This document shows, piece by piece, positions 5,156-5,658 of a stretch of DNA of 5,658 nucleotides; positions within the stretch are counted from its first letter, which is position 1; the number at the start of each line of letters is the position of its first letter. The DNA is from an uncultured Collinsella sp. (lineage in GTDB: Bacteria > Actinomycetota > Coriobacteriia > Coriobacteriales > Coriobacteriaceae). Below the pieces are notes generated by a model that searched no databases, was not told the DNA's origin, and was given only the letters and a program-made list of their open reading frames with translations. The stretch spans positions 1-5,658 of the forward strand of contig UROJ01000103.1 in NCBI GenBank assembly GCA_900549335.1. The letters are read 5' to 3'. Position numbers and translations under genes: made by a program.

Positions 5156-5658
5156 CTCAGTGATGAAAATCGAAAGCGCGCGCAAGGCGTTTGGCGGCAA
5201 TGAGGTGCTCAAGGATATCTCGCTCGAGGTCAAGCGTGGCGAGGTCGTGGCGATTATCGGGCCTTCGGGTGGCGGCAAGTCCACGCTGCTGCGGTGTGCC
5301 ACGCTGCTCGAGACACTCGACGGAGGCTCACTCTCGTTTGGTGACCTTGCCGTTGCGACGGATGCGGGTTCGGGCGCGGTCTATGCGAAGGGCTATGTGC
5401 CCAAGCGGGCACGCTCGCGATTCGGCCTGGTGTTCCAAAATTACAACCTGTTCCCGCACTATACCGTGATGAAAAACATCATCGATGCTCCGATTCGCGT
5501 GCTCAAGCGCCCGCGCGAGCAGGCTGAAGCACGTGCGCGTGAGTTGATCGCGCAGATGGGGCTTACGGGCAACGAGAACAAGGTGCCATGTGAGCTTTCG
5601 GGCGGTCAACAACAGCGTGTGAGTATCGCCCGCGCCTTGGCGCTCGATCCGGAGATCC
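5148..5658 (+). CDS. Amino acid ABC transporter ATP-binding protein (HisP/GlnQ type), 3'-truncated by the window edge
   Basis: The frame from ATG 5148 is open to the right edge, giving 170 residues of an expected 240-260. Walker A is GPSGGGKST at 38-46 (Lys44). Phe15 is in the A-loop position. The Q-loop is VFQNYNLFPH with Gln97. The signature is LSGGQQQR at 150-157. Walker B, the D-loop and the H-loop would follow outside the window. The K44-Q97 spacing is about as long as I recall for HisP and longer than for GlnQ. The protein hydrolyses ATP on the cytoplasmic face to drive the permease. The start overlaps the permease end by 8 bases with no clear SD, which suggests coupled translation. ATG 5163 is an alternative start, but it would lose five residues and the overlap. 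Confidence 0.92.
   Translation, partial: MTNSVMKIESARKAFGGNEVLKDISLEVKRGEVVAIIGPSGGGKSTLLRCATLLETLDGGSLSFGDLAVATDAGSGAVYAKGYVPKRARSRFGLVFQNYNLFPHYTVMKNIIDAPIRVLKRPREQAEARARELIAQMGLTGNENKVPCELSGGQQQRVSIARALALDPEI

Noticed and set aside
4466..5302. 278-residue minus-strand ORF across the permease and ATPase
   Set aside because: It is the antisense of well-recognised ABC transporter genes, with Arg/His-rich composition typical of shadow frames and no recognisable domain.
1..5658. tRNA or rRNA genes
   Set aside because: No cloverleaf-like or rRNA-like segment was noticed in the spacers. The longest non-coding stretch (3304-3641) is accounted for by the repeat and regulatory sites.

Overview
The window reads as chromosomal DNA from a high-GC Gram-positive gut actinobacterium. 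Codon use is strongly G/C-ending, Shine-Dalgarno (SD) sites are purine-rich, and the solute-binding protein is a twin-arginine lipoprotein. The style fits Coriobacteriia, and Collinsella is my best guess. That guess is inference from style, not from a marker gene.

Layout, left to right. (1) The 3' two-thirds of a PLP-dependent class I/II aminotransferase, open at the left edge (1-786, +). (2) A 165-nt spacer with a terminator-like hairpin, a partial match to the ParB-binding site parS, and a weak promoter. (3) A complete PHP-domain metal-dependent phosphoesterase (952-1773, +) ending at a strong intrinsic terminator. (4) A convergent gene for an RlmD/RumA-type 23S rRNA uracil-5-methyltransferase (1855-3303, -). 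Its iron-sulfur, SAM and catalytic motifs are intact, and it has an unusual Lys/Ser-rich N-terminal tail. (5) A 338-nt divergent intergenic region (3304-3641). (6) A polar amino acid ABC importer operon in the order lipoprotein, permease, ATPase (3642 to the right edge, +). The stop and start codons overlap at both junctions, and the ATPase is cut off after its signature motif.

The importer genes form one machine. A lipid-anchored, Tat-exported binding protein captures an amino acid, the HisM-type permease passes it through the membrane, and the ATPase supplies energy. The other genes (aminotransferase, PHP enzyme, rRNA methyltransferase) show no clear functional link to it.

The most unusual part is the divergent intergenic region. 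It holds a perfect 35-bp inverted repeat around a 69-bp core, 139 bp in all, and the core contains its own perfect 9-bp hairpin. The element sits between predicted outward-facing promoters for the methyltransferase and the importer. It looks like a MITE-type element or a strong cruciform/insulator rather than an ordinary terminator. Nearby are three copies of TAAAGTG around the importer promoter and leader, and a perfect 14-bp AT-rich palindrome in the methyltransferase leader.
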